Shown here in pieces: positions 1-13,602 of a DNA stretch of 64,000 nucleotides (position 1 is the first letter of the stretch; each line of letters opens with the position of its first letter). The notes under the pieces were generated by a model. That model saw nothing but the letters and a program-made list of their open reading frames with translations. It was not told the DNA's origin and searched no databases. A program made the translations under genes and the position numbers. Location of the stretch: assembly GCA_947652115.1 (NCBI GenBank), contig OX393561.1, positions 40,724,008 through 40,788,007 on the forward strand. The letters are read 5' to 3'. This DNA comes from Blastomussa wellsi (Eukaryota; Cnidaria; Anthozoa; Scleractinia; Plerogyridae).

Positions 1-1801
1 CGCCCTGATCACCTTAGGGCGGTACCCTCTGATTCGCAAATATAGCATTCTTGCCAATACAAATGACCGGACCAGATCACATTCCAGGCCCTTGCCTTCG
101 TTGAAAGCTAGAGAGGAAACTAATTGTTATGCATGGCACTATAGTCCCAAAGAGCGAACATTATTGCTAACGACTGACGGTTCACTAAGCCCGTTTCATG
201 CGGTAATAGACATATTTAGGATGTTTAGGTACGATAGAATAGAACAAGCAGTGAAATCTCCGCTATACCTTGAACCTCCAAGGGAGACAGAAAGTCATTC
301 GAGTAATCGAAGCCGAGAGTTTGACTAAATCGGGGGCGAAATGACTTCTGGTTCAATTTAGTGGGAGATTTTGAGAAATCACGGTTTTGGTCTCCGCTGT
401 GGGTGTGTTCTATTTTACAGTTAGACTTCTACCCAGAAAAAAAAAGCTTTTCCTTGCCGTCAGTTTCGTCTGAGCTTTATTAATGCACGAGGTTCGCAAA
501 CTGATGCTTGGGCCAAAAACACAAAGCTCGGCAGACCATTATGAGGTCGCCGCTCTAACGAGGTGACCTCAAAGTGTGGAACACATCAAATGGGCCTGCA
601 TATCCGAAATGTGGGACATTTTAAAACGGTTGTGGGATGCAGGCCGGCTGATCAAATCCGAAAATTAAAATCAATCATAATTCGGCGGGATATTTCAGTG
701 TGGGGTATTCTCGCACCCGCCTCCTTCCCGGCCATACAAATACATACAACCATGCACGCACGCACTGTTAAACTATTTGTCGACTCTATATTTGTTTATA
801 GCTCTCACCGCAAGGGCAGTATCTGCGTACTAAACATAGACCAGAATATACGCACTCAGTAAGTGTTGGAATCTCTTTATGCAAGTGGCAAGGAGGGAAA
901 CCATTGCTGTAATTCGTCAGCCTTGGCGGATATAAAGAAAACGCCCTTCCTATAGTATAACCCGAACCGTGAATACAATCGGAAAAAACTACTTGAGCGA
1001 GAAACCCAAATAGAAGAACGAACATCTGACAAGAAACCAAAACGTTTAATCCATTAGCACCTCATAGGGATAAATTTCCGATTGATAATTATACGTTTTT
1101 GCACGTCTTTGCCAAACTCATCAGTATTAGGGTCAATCTACAGATGGTGCTGTTAGTTTTTTTCGCTGTTTTGTCATCAACTTGAAAAGAAAAGACTGAT
1201 AAGAATTGATCAATAAGTTGAGAGGACGTTGAAATCTTTTTTCACCAGTAAAAACCAAACTAGCGACCCCTGCCAGCGAATGGCTGGAATAGAACCTTAA
1301 TGCACAAAACCGCTTGAGAAAACAGGCTTTTGTCCTTGGAAAGTTTTATGAATGTGCATTACTTCAAACGTCAAACTTCTCTTTTTTTAAACGTAAACAT
1401 GATTAGCAAAACACATTAGACATCCACGAAAGTCATTTTTAATTAACTGAACTGGGAAAAGAGCTTATGCAAACAGCACATTTAAAAAGGAACATGGCAT
1501 TTTTAAAATAGTTTGTTTGATTAGGGCGCAGAGATCAAAGTAGAGAGTGGCCAACTTATTTCCATTTATCGTCAATTAAAATTCACTATTAAGTCTCTGT
1601 CTTGCGTCAGGGGATGAAACTTCCGATTGAACAAGCTTGACTTCCCGAACACACCTCGATTTTACGACTCTGAACGGCGCAAATAAATTACAGGACATCT
1701 CAACGCAATTAGCTCGTGCTTCTCATTACAATTAAGTCAATCCACTGAAGCACTCAGCCGAGTCAAGAGCTTACACTCGAGTATTTGTCAATTGTCTCAA
1801 G
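1..1801. other. Intergenic, no gene recognised
   Basis: Only short open frames without splice context or recognisable domains are present. The last ~100 bases form the presumed 5' UTR of the Dickkopf-like gene. No RNA gene or clear repeat was seen. Confidence 0.6.
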
Positions 1802-4800
1802 ATGACTTCTAGGACTTGTCTCACAGCACTGGTTTTGTTGACAATCTCTTCAACTTTGGCGGTCAATGGAGACAACGTGGATAGAAACGCAATGAAGGTA
1901 AGCGGCTTGCCTTATGTGTTTATACTGTACACCGGTTATTGACCAATGTAGGGCTCATGGTGGTGTTTCTTTCTTGTTACTTTTGTAGCTTGTACCCTTG
2001 CGTATAAACACCGATTAGGCCCTTATATTACCTCCTGGGTAGTTCGAATGGGCGACGGAATGTCATATTTTTGATGGTAATGAGCTATTCCATTTGCACC
2101 CTTAGAATAAAACATTTAATGTGCGTAAAGTGATTTTCGGCAAATGAGCTCGTTTTGTTTAGCTTTAACCTTGCTTTACACATACGTCCACCTCATTTTA
2201 TCGAAGGTTTCCTTCGTGTGAGGTATGTATGAAATAAGCAGAGAGTATCCGTTGCGGTGAGCATATTAAATTAAGAAAGCTGATGTCCACTGATGACATG
2301 CTGAATGATGCAACGAAAAACGAAACCTTGTATAGTCCTGCTGCACTGCCCAGCTAAGTACGCCAGTTCCCTAAAGAAAGCTCTTTATGAGCAGATTCAT
2401 GGTATTCAGAAGAAACACTAGAACAGAATCTAATCACTCACTCAGCAAACTTTCTTCGTGCGTGTCCGTATTTAACCGATTCAAAGACCGTAGAAGACTT
2501 CATTAGGCTACGTCCACGCTAATCCTGATAAATTTGAAAACGCAACTAGATCTTTCTCCGGATTGGCCTTCCGTACACACTAAAACGGCGTCTTCGGTCA
2601 CCAAAAACGGAACTTTTTGAAAACGCTCTCCAAAGTGGATAAATTTGGCTAGGTGTGGTAGTGTGGACGGTGAAAACGGAACTTCAAAACGCTGACATCA
2701 AAACAGTCGAATAACGTCAGGCTCAGGTTTGTGTGCATGTTCTAGCGTTTCTCGCGAGGCAGCGTTTCAAAATCGATGGTGAAACAATTTGAAAATAGTA
2801 TAATGTGGACAGAAAACATTTTATCAGCTTTGGAGGCGAAAACGTCGTTTTCAAATTTATCCGGCTTAGTGTAGACGTAGCCTTAGTACCCACAAATTAT
2901 TTCGCTCTTTCGCTTTGTTCTAAATGTTTACTTAGTAGCACAAAGTCTCTTAACAGACGTCAAGCCCAGTGGGTTATTTTTGTACAAAACTCAACCACTT
3001 CTTGTCATCATTAACTACAGTTTACTGGCTCTCAGATAGTCTTTTTGTGAAGAAAGTCCATTATGATAATTAAATATTCCTCCTTGGCTATGTCTGAAAA
3101 ACGACGTAATTATCTCTTGCAGAATCTAGCGAACACATATATTGCACAAACCTTTGAATGTCGGTGTGAATACACACGGTATCAAATACGACTCTGATTT
3201 AATCTCGACTAGCTATTAGTAGTCTGTTTTGACGAAGACCTTATCTTGAAACCAAAAACGATTAGACATGGAAAAAGTACCCTGATTATTGTTCAACAGC
3301 GACTTTTCATATCAGGAATATTTTGCACTTCGCCTGATTACGCTGATCCATCGCAATGACAGTTCCTTAAGGAAATGTTGGTAGACCTTGGAAATTACTT
3401 TGATGATAAGAAAACGTTTAAAGAATTTTAATCACAGTATTGATCAATAACCCTTATCAAATTGTTATACTGTGATTGGCTAGCGAATAAGACAAACAAA
3501 AATAAATTTTTACTTATTCTATAACAAGTATATACAGCTGTTTTCAAAGCTGATTACGGGTACTGAAATAGACCATATATTAATAGCAACACAGAGAATG
3601 CAAAGAACGATGAAGAGAAATGCGATATAGGAAATTCTTCCAAATTGTTCGGGAGTTTGTTGCCTTTTTTACTTATATTTGGTGTGTACAGTTACCTATT
3701 ATTAAGTAAAATACGTACTGTACATGCATATCTCCTGCTTGGGCATTTCGATGAAAAATTATCACTAAAATGACATGAAATAGAAAATTGTGATAAAAGT
3801 TTCCTGAATAAATATCACTTTACCTCAAAATGTTTTATCTCGGACAAAATCGTCCAAGTGCTAGTCTAGAACTGCAGTAAAAAGTTTTCGACAATTCAAA
3901 TTGCACTCAATATTCTTTTCATTTTTGACTAAAATAGATTTATTTTAGGCAATAACCGGGAAATATTCGCCATATTGATCACTGCAACGTCCAATCTCGA
4001 CGTAATGTCGGCGAAATGTTTTCGGGTCATTTGGAGCCCGTCTGCGGATTTGAATATTCTGTAAGACTGTGAATAGAATTGAGGGCTGTTGATCGAAAAG
4101 TTTTGTTCTTTTCTCTGTCGCTATGTAGGAAGCAAGCGCCATTTTATTTTCCAAGAGCCGTTTTCGCGTCTTGAGTCTGTTTGACCCTGACAACAAGGGG
4201 GGTGAGTAAAAGGACCAAATGGAAACTACATGTTCCAAACTCGTCATTAAGGTAGTGCTTTTATTGATATTATATTCTAGGAGAGTAAACAGAGTACAGG
4301 ATGTCAAAATACTCGTCAGTGTCGTACATCATCATCCTCAAACAAGCCAAGAAAGAAGACTCTGCGATGTCAAGAAGACAACGATTGTGCAAAGCGTGAG
4401 GTGTGCCACAGTTTTCTTAAGGTTTGCTTTGCTAAGCCCAAACAAAGGAGTAAACTGAGAGTGGCAGGACAAACTAAAACTACACCTTCCTGCAAAGCAG
4501 ATGAAGACTGCCACCAAAATCAGTCCTGTCACGTGATTTTTGGAACGTGTGTGAATAATCCTCAAGTCCCTGCAACTGTGACAACGAAGTCCCGTTCAGG
4601 CGTGCCATCTTGTAAGAAAAGTGCCGACTGTCCCAAAGGACAGTACTGCCACGATTTCTTCAACATTTGCCTACCAAACCTCACCGTGTTCTTTGAACAA
4701 GCGACTTCTTCACCGCGCGCTGGATGCACATCAGACTTAGACTGTGAAAATGATGGAGATTTCTGCCACAACCTGACAAGGTTATGCCTACCAGTGCCTA

Positions 4801-6282
4801 CAACCGCGATCGCAACCCCCTCTCAGAAGCCCTCTTACTCGTGTAATTCCCATGCCGACTGCAAGATGACAGAATTCTGTCACTTTCTTATTGGTATGCG
4901 GCATCGAGACCAATCTAGGGGTGTCCAGCCGCACAAGCAGTTGAAGTCTGCACTTGGTGTATGTATCGCTCGAGCTTTGAAGGACGTTCCTAAGGATCCA
5001 AATCCAGTGTTTCTAAATTGCAGCCACACTGCAGACTGTGGGAAGGGAAGGTGTTGCTTGAAAGATTTGGGACTATGCATGGGTTACCGCCTACCTGGAC
5101 AACTCTGTGTTGCAGAGGTAAGCATTTTCCTGATGGTAATGCCCTGTCTTAGTAGTAGGTTTTGAGATCAAACATGTCCTCAAATTTCGGTAATATCAAT
5201 CTAATAACAATTATCAAAACAATGATTTATTAGGAAACTTTCAATCGCTACATTGGATTTCAAAAAGGTCCTAACTTGAAGTCAATAATTCTGTGATTGC
5301 TACAATGACTTATAGTTTTCTACGACGATGAAATCGAAGAAGGCTGCCCTTCTAGTGGCTAGAAATTACTCATCTACATTTTGGGTTTGTTTTAGCCACT
5401 TTTAAACAAGTAGACAGTACCGCAGATGTCTTCAATCCATGTATCCTGGTAGCCTCCCCACTACACAGTTACTCTAACCGTCGTTTCTTCCGTTTGTTCC
5501 AGAAGAAATCCTGACAACGGAGTGGACAATAAATCCTTTCCAAAAATGAGCAGCCAATCACAAACTCATTGAGTGGTTGGATACAGAACATTAACGGCCA
5601 AAAACTTTAAAAAGGGGCGTTTATCAGGCCTCATTTATATGGTCTCGGGTACCCGAGACAACCCTCCCCCGAGTTACCCTGGACGAGCCAACTTTTCACT
5701 AAAATATTGAAAAATTCCGCCAACCGTTTATATGATCCTACCCGAGTTTTCGTGGGGGGAGGGTTATCTGGGGTACCCGAGACCATATAACTGAGGCCTC
5801 AGTTAACAAGCCATATGAAGTAATTATGCTGGTTTCTGTGAATTGTATAATTGGCTCTGAACAAACTGGGTGAGAAATTACGCACCTTCAACTTACCAGC
5901 AGCCAAAACAAACTTAAACGTGGCTTCACGGATTTGGAAAAAGCTAAATACTTTTTAAGTTCCCATCAGGATCGATGCGTGTTTTGATTTATGTGATTGG
6001 CTGGATGAGATTAGTTGAGATTGTGCACTGGGTTGGATCATTAAGAAACTCACTTTAACCTGCACGTATCATTACTATGTTTCATTTCAGGAAGTTTCGT
6101 GTGCCTTTTCGTGCCCTTGCCTACCAGGCTTCACCTGCATCAGTAGGAGACGTCCCATGCGACAAAAAAGACTGGAGAGAAAGCTGAAGCTACCCAAAGA
6201 GGCCATCGAAAAGCTGAGCCTGCACTACGATAAAGCAACAACTGAGTTCAAGGTCGGAAAGTGTCAGCTCATTTCTCATTAA
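1802..6282 (+). CDS. Secreted Dickkopf-like Cys-rich protein
   Basis: Three-exon model: 1802-1897, 4281-5117, 6091-6282; all junctions are phase 0 with GT/AG borders (374 aa). Exon 1 encodes a start Met and a hydrophobic signal peptide of about 22 residues. Exon 2 carries five repeats of the form C-x4-DC-x5-CH-x5-C, beginning near residues 62, 103, 143, 181 and 220; each resembles the N-terminal Cys-rich module of Dickkopf proteins. A C-terminal module (about 279-370), with the motif DCGKGRCC and PGQLC, then CPCLPGFTC in exon 3, resembles the Dickkopf C-terminal colipase-fold domain, which in known family members binds LRP5/6. Known Dickkopfs have a single N-type module, so five in tandem is unusual. 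The protein should be extracellular; a role in Wnt modulation is inference. The fifth repeat has a long insert before its last Cys. Exon 1 is joined to exon 2 only by matching phase and could be separated by a missed small exon. Confidence 0.8.
2503..2885. mobile_element. Harbinger-like MITE, TTA target duplication
   Basis: It lies in intron 1 of the Dickkopf-like gene. The terminal inverted repeats start GGCTACGTCCAC on the left and end GTAGACGTAGCC on the right, and continue into AAATTTGAAAACG versus CGTTTTCAAATTT. The 377-bp element (2506-2882) is flanked by TTA on both sides, the 3-bp duplication typical of PIF/Harbinger. No transposase frame is present. Confidence 0.75.
5626..5799. mobile_element. 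Short foldback element in intron 2
   Basis: Arms of about 45 bp (5626-5670 and 5755-5799) are inverted copies beginning AGGCCTCA and containing TATATGGTCTCGGGTACC. They enclose about 85 bp. I could not fix a target-site duplication, so the family is open. Confidence 0.65.
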
Positions 6283-8321
6283 ACTGACAAAAACCCGCGT
6301 AGCAGTTTGAAAAAGATGCAATATCACGTTTCCGATGATAAACGTTCCATGAGTGAGGCACATGTGACCTATCATTTGGATCATTGAAAACTGGAAGAAA
6401 CCTTGTAGTGTGTCTTAGTAAATCTAGCTGCATACTATTCTGTAGAGTAAATGAACAAAGCATGTAAGTTTTAGGAAAGTAATTTGCCTGTATGCATGTC
6501 CTACAGTACAGGACGAGACTTCTGGTTCATCTAAATTATATTCTGTAAAAAAATGCTCCGGCCCCGTCTTTTCCGTGGCTCTGCCGGGAAAGCAAGCATT
6601 CGTATCGACAAGGTTAAACTTGCGGACAGAGTTGGAGGAAATGTGAAACCTAATCATAACTGGTTTTTTATCAGGGTTTCGTCACCCATACGGCCACAAG
6701 CTCTAAATATTACTTGTTTTTATGGCGCTATATGTTCTTTTATTAAGTTATACTGAGAGAAATTATTGAAAAAAAGACACAGAGGCGGTGGGGTATTTTA
6801 AAACGTGGGGTTGGGTGGGTGGGGCTCATCGGACACCAAACCAAGCACATGTCCTCCGTTGGGGGTTGGAGAGGGGTTTTCGGTTTTCGTTGGTTATGTG
6901 CTACCCAGATCTCCAAATTCTGACCCATTTTTCGAAAGAATTTGCAAAAGAATTGTATCTAACGATACATGTAGCTTGCTGCGCGCATAACAGGAATTGC
7001 ATTAGTTTGTTCGTAATGTCAGTGAGTTTGAAAATTTCTGCTGCTAATTTGAAGTTTTCGTGCCTTCTAAATATTATACCCCGACAAATTTTAATGCAGG
7101 CTGCAAAACAGCCTGTTCCAGGCTCTTAGTGGATGGAACAGGCTGACAGTAGACTGGCAGGTAAGATCACAAGAATAAACATTCTGCCAAATCAATTTTA
7201 TATTGTGACAGCAATAGTTTTGATACCGAAACGTGGGAGGGGTAATGAGCTCCCAAATTTAAGTTTGGAGGAAGCCCCTCTGTCCCCCTTACCCTGCTCC
7301 GCCGCCGATGAGACAATATTCCCTGGTTGATGATTTCCTTTATTCTTCTCACCTCCCCGCATGACACGAGTATTTACTGCATAAGAGAAATGAGATTTTG
7401 ATCATTCGTTGGATGATAAACTAAATATTAACGTATTAATACCTTACAGCCTGGGAGAATCCCATCCTAAAGGGTTGGCAGTGGAAACTAATACTACAAT
7501 GAAAAACTCTTATAGGGAGACATACGTAGAATTCAAAGAGAAATGTAAATTAATATCTGTTTATTGAGCAATGGTTTGTTGGACCATAGAAGTCTATATC
7601 ATGGATACGACATTTTTTTCGAGAGTACTTGATTATTAGTCTTAATTAAAAGTATCTTCTTTAACGTAAATTAAATGTTTTGTTCTGGTCCAATGTACCC
7701 ACAAGTAATGAGCTAAATCAGAAGTTCACAGAACCATACCACATATGCACACTCGTATCTTGAACCTACACAGGCCATTTTATTCATTTACCAAGGGCAT
7801 GAATTTGTTTTGGAGTGGGAAGGGAGAGTCAGTCTTTTCTCTCTTGGCCCTGGTGCATTGGAGTCTGGATCAAGAGGTCATGCTAGATTTTGGCAAGACA
7901 CTTATTTCTACTCACACTACCTCTCTTCCCAGACGTGTAGACACTAACTAACATCCGCTTTAACGGCTTTATTACCATTATAATAGAAATTAACGCTTGA
8001 TTACGGAATAATAATTTAAACAGAAATGTGGTAAAAATTCCCTTAGTATAACTAAAAAACTAATCGAGCTGAGTGAAATTAAATGGAATTTACGAAAGGA
8101 AAGAGGTTGGCTTCAAAGGAGGAAAATAAGTAGACAAAACAAGAAAGTAAGATAGTAAGCGGAATGAATCACGAAGACAAATAAAAAGCCAATTATTGGG
8201 GTAACCTGAAAAAAATGGTCGTAAAAATTGGTCGCAATATTTATTTCCACTTTCTCTGTTTACATTTCTTGTTGACTGGTCAAACATTGCAGTACTAGTC
8301 GCCCCCGAAAAGAATTAACTA

Positions 8322-8425
8322 GGCAAATTTTAGGCTCGATTACCAGGCGCTGTTCGGGAACCGGAGCCCGCGTAGAACGAAGACCGGACTCGAGAGAGCG
8401 GCGGAAATCGAGCCTAGGCAAATTT
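8322..8425. mobile_element. Tiny MITE copy 1, 9-bp target duplication
   Basis: The element (8331-8416) starts TAGGCTCGATT and ends AATCGAGCCTA. It is flanked by GGCAAATTT on each side. A second copy sits at 59751-59854, with a different flanking duplication, so both are true insertions. Confidence 0.8.
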
Positions 8426-8879
8426 ACAGTCCTATTTTCGTCTGGAAAGACACTTCCTTAAATTATTGAAACATTCAATACACCTGCACACTCATTTGCT
8501 CTATGATCGCAATGTATTGTCACGGTTTGCACATTTGGCTTACTGCATTGTGAAAGGTTCACCAGCAAGGCCATGCTTGAAGACAGAACGCTTGTTTTAT
8601 AGCTTACTTTTGAACCTGACCTATTTACTCTATTTGGAGGTTTGAAGGAAAAGCTGCAACTTTTCCCTGCCATAATTCCGTAATGTTCGTCCATACTGGC
8701 CTAGTGAATAACGAAACAACACTACCGGAAAGGGGCAACAGTTTTTCTCGCCAAAAGAGAGATAAAATTGCAAGTTGTGTGTGCAGTTATGAGGAGCGAT
8801 ATTCGCCATGAAAAAAAAAAGTTGTAAAACAAGAAAAGTTCGACCTGTATCTCCTTTGTCCAATAAATAACAAAAACAG

Positions 8880-8906
8880 AGTCAGTCAGTCAGTCAGTTA
8901 GTTAGG
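8880..8906. repeat. (CAGT)n microsatellite, left block
   Basis: Tandem AGTC/AGTT units. Together with 9341-9442 this is one tetranucleotide array interrupted by the inserted element 8907-9340. Confidence 0.85.
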
Positions 8907-9348
8907 AGGGGGGTGAATAGGGGTAGGCCAATCCGTGCTATTTTGTGGCCAAATCCGTCAATCCGCCACTATTTTCGTTCAAATCCGCATCCGCATTACT
9001 TGAAAACGTTCTTTGTAATAGTCTCACTGAAAGGGCAGTAGATGCTGTTTTCGGTTTCATTTCGTTGCCTTTGCCCAAACTATGTAAAGCGGTGGTTTGA
9101 GCCTTGTGCAAACAGAAAATGGACAAAACGAGAACATTGAGACCAGGACTGAAGACACACCAAGGCCACGATACGAACTTCATGGCATGAAGAGTCCGGA
9201 ATCCGAGCTAAAGTTATCAGCTAATCCGTGATCCACTGCATTATCGAAATCCGCGAATCCGCTTAATTTTTCGCTGAAATCCGCAATCCGTGTACTTTTT
9301 AAGGCTAAATCCGTTGATCCGCACACCTATTCACCCCCCTCAGTTAGG
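8899..9348. mobile_element. Nonautonomous hAT-like element A
   Basis: Element 8907-9340 (434 bp) starts AGGGGGGTGAATAGG and ends with its inverted copy. The flanks TAGTTAGG and CAGTTAGG match at 7 of 8 bases, within a tetranucleotide array. Both ends carry runs of an AATCCG-type motif (for example 8939-8990 and 9189-9323), forming subterminal arrays. It shares this architecture with the element at 21766-22520. A superfamily with 8-bp duplications (hAT or P) is inferred; no transposase is present. Confidence 0.65.
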
Positions 9349-9442
9349 CAGTTAGGCAGTCAGTGAGTGAGTGAGTGAGTGAGTGAGTCAGTCAGTCAGT
9401 CGGTTAGTCAGTCAATCAGTCGGTCAGTCAGTCAGTCAGTCC
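9341..9442. repeat. (CAGT/GAGT)n microsatellite, right block
   Basis: Tandem GTCA and GTGA units over about 100 bases, continuous in kind with 8880-8906. Confidence 0.85.
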
Positions 9443-12388
9443 ACGTCTTTTTTTATTCTCAAGGCAGGTACTGCGGAAATTCTAACATTTAATACGCGAC
9501 AGGTACTTGACCAGATGGCATGGTAGCTGTCCAGTTCGAGAACAGCTGAGATAAACGTGTTAAGTTATTTTGCAGTATATTGTCGGACAATTCTAGGCAG
9601 CCAAGAACTTCGAAACACGTTAAAATGCTATCGAAAATAAAAATCTGCTTTTGCCCTTGGTGATTTATGGATGCCTTAATATAGAAGTGTTTTAAAATTA
9701 GACAAAACATTCCTCGAAGTTTTGCAAGTTTCCGACAAAGAGGAGCCAGGGCGTATAAGCAGATCTGTTGAACACATACAATGCCTAGAGCGCAATTTAT
9801 TTTCGTACTGTTCGTTTCAGAAACATTGGATTATTTTGCAAGCCAAAGAGGGCCGACATGTGGAAAACAACGTTGTTTTGTGTAAACAAGTGGATACCAG
9901 TATTTTAAGGAAATAAGTCTCCGCGCCATGCTTTAAGTAGCGTATATTAAATAAGTGTTATCTTATGGGTTGAACATTCTTGTAAAATCTGCAGCTACTT
10001 GATGCCTAACAGCAGTACTTCCAAAGGAAACAGTTGTTTTCCTCGTCCTAAAGACAATATTTCATAAAAATAAAACATTTTCTGGAGCTTTGGTTTGGGG
10101 ATTCCGCTCTTTTGTTTTACGGGCTTTTTACAAGCTCAGCCAATTTATCCTTGCCACCAGCAAGTGCAAAAGTAATGAACAAGACGCAAAGATTGCCTGG
10201 CATCTGCGAAGTTGATCAATTGAAGCAAAATCATGAGATGCATGAATATATACCCTTGTATCTTTACCGGTTTGAGTACTGTCAATGCAATGCCAACCTT
10301 CAATACAATGTATGCAGTTTACCCGGTTTAATGAAAGGACATTTCATCAATAAAATTATGACCCAGCAAGGTCCACTTGCCATTTATACCTAATTTTCTT
10401 AAATGTAGTCACTGTTGCTATTTACTTTGTTGAGGCTAAACTAACAGCCGTTTTGCCATCACTCGAACCCGACAAAAGGTATCCTTGAGAGGGCGGGAGA
10501 CGGCTATTGTCAGGTCACAGAAAAAATGCGGCCGCCTGATCGATCGCAGGTTTAGAAACATGAATAAACTGCAACTTGTTAGATTTCCCCTGAAAAAAAA
10601 ATCGCTATCCGCCAAGTGAGTGGAACACGGCTACAGCTGATTATCAGTTCATCTTGTTTTCATAAGCAAATCGCCAACACAACACATATTTAATCCTTTA
10701 TTACGATTCTCCATGTGTTTGTAATGCCGCATGGCTATAAAACCTACTGAATATAATATTAAATTCCAGTTGGAAAAAGAACAGTATACTTTTTCTCTCT
10801 CACGGAATTGACAGGGTTCGTTTCTTGCATGCACATTATTATTTCTGCATTGTACACGGTCAGTTTAAGAGGCATGTATGTGTGTGCCAAGAAATGATTA
10901 ATTTACCAGGCTAATCCAGTGTCTATATACAAACAATCGCTCACGAAGCTTTAATTACATCTTGAAATTAAATTCTGAGTGTACGTGTGACTAATGGCTT
11001 TTATGGTTCTTGCCGGAAATGGCGGGAGACCGGCTCATTTGTGAATATGAGATTCGTATTGATTGAATATGACTTAGGGTTATCGCTTTTCTGGTGATTT
11101 GTGATGGAATTTTTGAATTGGGTCTCTGATAACCGCGCTTGAAAGACACCGCTTTCGGCATCAGAGGCATGCATAAGCCTTCAGGCGATTTATATCACAT
11201 TTATACAGCGTAGTTTTATAGAATCTCACATCCTGTTTATCGTTTCAGCCAATTAACATGTACAGCTAACTCAATGGACTCACAGCCAGTTGCTCTTTGC
11301 TTGCTGTCTGCAGAACAACACCGAAGTCTTTTGTTTTGGCTTCAAAATGGATGATCCATAAAAACTGCGTCGCGTTCTAAATCGTTTAAACTGCTCTTCT
11401 CCCTTTGGAATGTTGTGACAACCAAACCAGAGTACTTTAACCGATAATCAAATTTTCAATGAATATTTTTAAACAGTTCTTCATAAAGCCTCCTTACAGA
11501 ACATCTGCTCTTCAGTATTTGGCGGTTTAGGGTTTCCTTCGGCTTTTTCAGCAATAAACGAAACGTGCAGATTGATGGAATGCCCTTCAGGCAAATTTAG
11601 TAAGCCCGGTACGTGAGTTCATGCACTATTTAATAACTTTGGCTATTTTTTTCCTCCTAAACAAAAGCTTACATCTAATCTCGATAAATTGATTGACTTA
11701 CTAATGTGCCGACATCGATAAAACATTTAATAAACAGACCTCAAAACAGCTCAAAGTGGGCGAACTGATATACTGAAGACAAAATATGATCCGCCGGCGA
11801 CAAGAAGACGGCGATCTTATCTTGTCAAAGTGCACTGTTTTCGTTTTTCTTTTTCTAGAAAGTAACATAACTCGCGCGGTCTTCCTTTGTACTTCGAATA
11901 CTGACGAATCGTTGGAATCGGCTTTACTGTACGCCCTGTTTTTTTATGGAACCTGCAGCACAAAATCTTACAACAACTGACATATTTAATATCACCAGTT
12001 CTTATAATTACCAGGTCTGATCCTTCTTTTCCATAAAAGACTGGCAAAAATAACATTTTCCACAAAATATAACCGTTATGGAAAACCTAATAATAAAATA
12101 TTCATTTCTGTAGAAATAAGGTAAAATTAATGAAAAAGAACTCGTTAAACGTTCTTTTAAGAGTAATTTATTTGGTTTTATAGATACTGTCTGTACTTTA
12201 TGTCTAACTGGCTTAAGGATTAAATATTTTCTTCAATAGTACTTCTTTTTACCGATACTTCACAATCGTGAGCGTTCGGCTCGGCATTTTAAACTCATTA
12301 TCCCACACCAAAAACAAACGCACCACGAAGAAGGCAATAATGCTTCTGAGAGATTTTGCTCGTCGAAGCTAATAACGTATTGCTAAAC

Positions 12389-13288
12389 ATCACCTTAATT
12401 CGGAAAAACTTGCATTTACTTTCTACACGCTAATTTACATACGCGATTTTCAAAATTGGCTTCGTCTAAGACCTCGTGAGTTGATCGCCATACAATATTT
12501 GAACATAAACACACGTTATGTAGCAACACACGAAAAATGACCGCTCGATACCAGGTCTTTATCATTTGAAACAAGAGTATTTCAGTTCGCTACGACGTGA
12601 CAACAGTCCTTGGGATGCGGAAATTGTTCCACTCACTTTTGGAGTTAATCAGCATTCTCTCGTCTTTCTTACAAATTATAACCGACTCTGTGATCTAGGG
12701 ACCCTGTCCCGAGCACCACTCCAAAAAACGCATGAGCCTAATCATATATTTACTTCAATGAAAACCTAAAAGCAGTGGTCCAGGTTTGTTAAAAACTACT
12801 TTGCCAGTGTACTGAAGCTTTTTTTTTTTTTTTTTTTTTTTTTTTATTCGTCCATTATATTTCTAGATTACAAAGGAGTGATAAGGAGTGATATCGTTGT
12901 GATACCATAAGGAGCTCTGGATCTCCCTTGCGGCTTCTAGGCACATTGTGTGTATGAGCAGAAGTACTTAGTCATCGTTTTAGTGCTGTTACACTAAAAA
13001 AGCAGAACAATCCACGTGACAGTGTCGCTTTAACATCGCGTCGTCACGAAAAGTTCCCGTTACATTCATCATAAACTCTGGAACGTTGCCTCCATGCCTG
13101 TCACACGAATGCCTCCGCATCACGGAACCTGGTATCAAGCGGTCATCTTTCGTGTGTTGCTACATAACGTGTGTTTATCTTCAAATATTGCATGGCGATC
13201 ATTAGAGGAAACTAGTTTTGAAAATCGCGTATGTAAATTAGTGTGTAGAAAGTAAATGCAAATTAGGTTTTTTCCGAATTAAGATGAT
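12389..13288. repeat. Long inverted repeat, ~165-bp arms
   Basis: The left arm 12389-12555 is matched as an inverted, imperfect copy at 13128-13288. Shared stretches include TTTACTTTCTACACGCTAAT and ACACACGTTATGTAGCAACA. The spacer is about 570 bp and contains a 27-T run (12819-12845). It is probably a foldback-type element; no duplication was fixed and no coding frame is evident. Confidence 0.7.
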
Positions 13289-13602
13289 GGCAATAATGTT
13301 GTCCTGGCGCAATCTAGTTCTTCCATCCAGTCAGTTCTTTAGAAATGTTAAGTAGCTGGTGTGTTTATGTCAGGATAAATATACAGGGTTCATGTGTGGC
13401 TTGCTGACATCATTCTAGATCACCCCGTTCACTATACACTTTTCTACTAAGATTTAAACCTTGTCAGCCTTTTCAACCTTAGCTAACATTTACGTCTTGA
13501 AATGACATGAGTATTAATAGCAATAAAACTGGTCGTTCACCGACAAACTCGAACAAATGCAACGACATGAAGCACTGTTCAGCAGATATTGACAGGGTCG
13601 TT

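Larger units (their letters stand above)
6283..13602. other. Intergenic, repeats only
   Basis: This runs from the stop of the Dickkopf-like gene to the 3' end of the fibrinogen-like gene. Apart from the elements listed separately (8.3, 8.9-9.4, 12.4-13.3 kb), I see only short frames without domains. An AATAAA near 7174 could be a distant poly(A) signal for the upstream gene, but about 890 bases of UTR would be needed. Confidence 0.6.

Noticed and set aside
3945..4307. 120-codon minus-strand frame next to Dickkopf-like exon 2
   Set aside because: It overlaps the acceptor and start of the plus-strand exon and has no recognisable domain.
8880..9442. Possible CRISPR-like array of short repeats
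   Set aside because: The repeats are tetranucleotide microsatellite units without unique spacers, in a eukaryotic genome.
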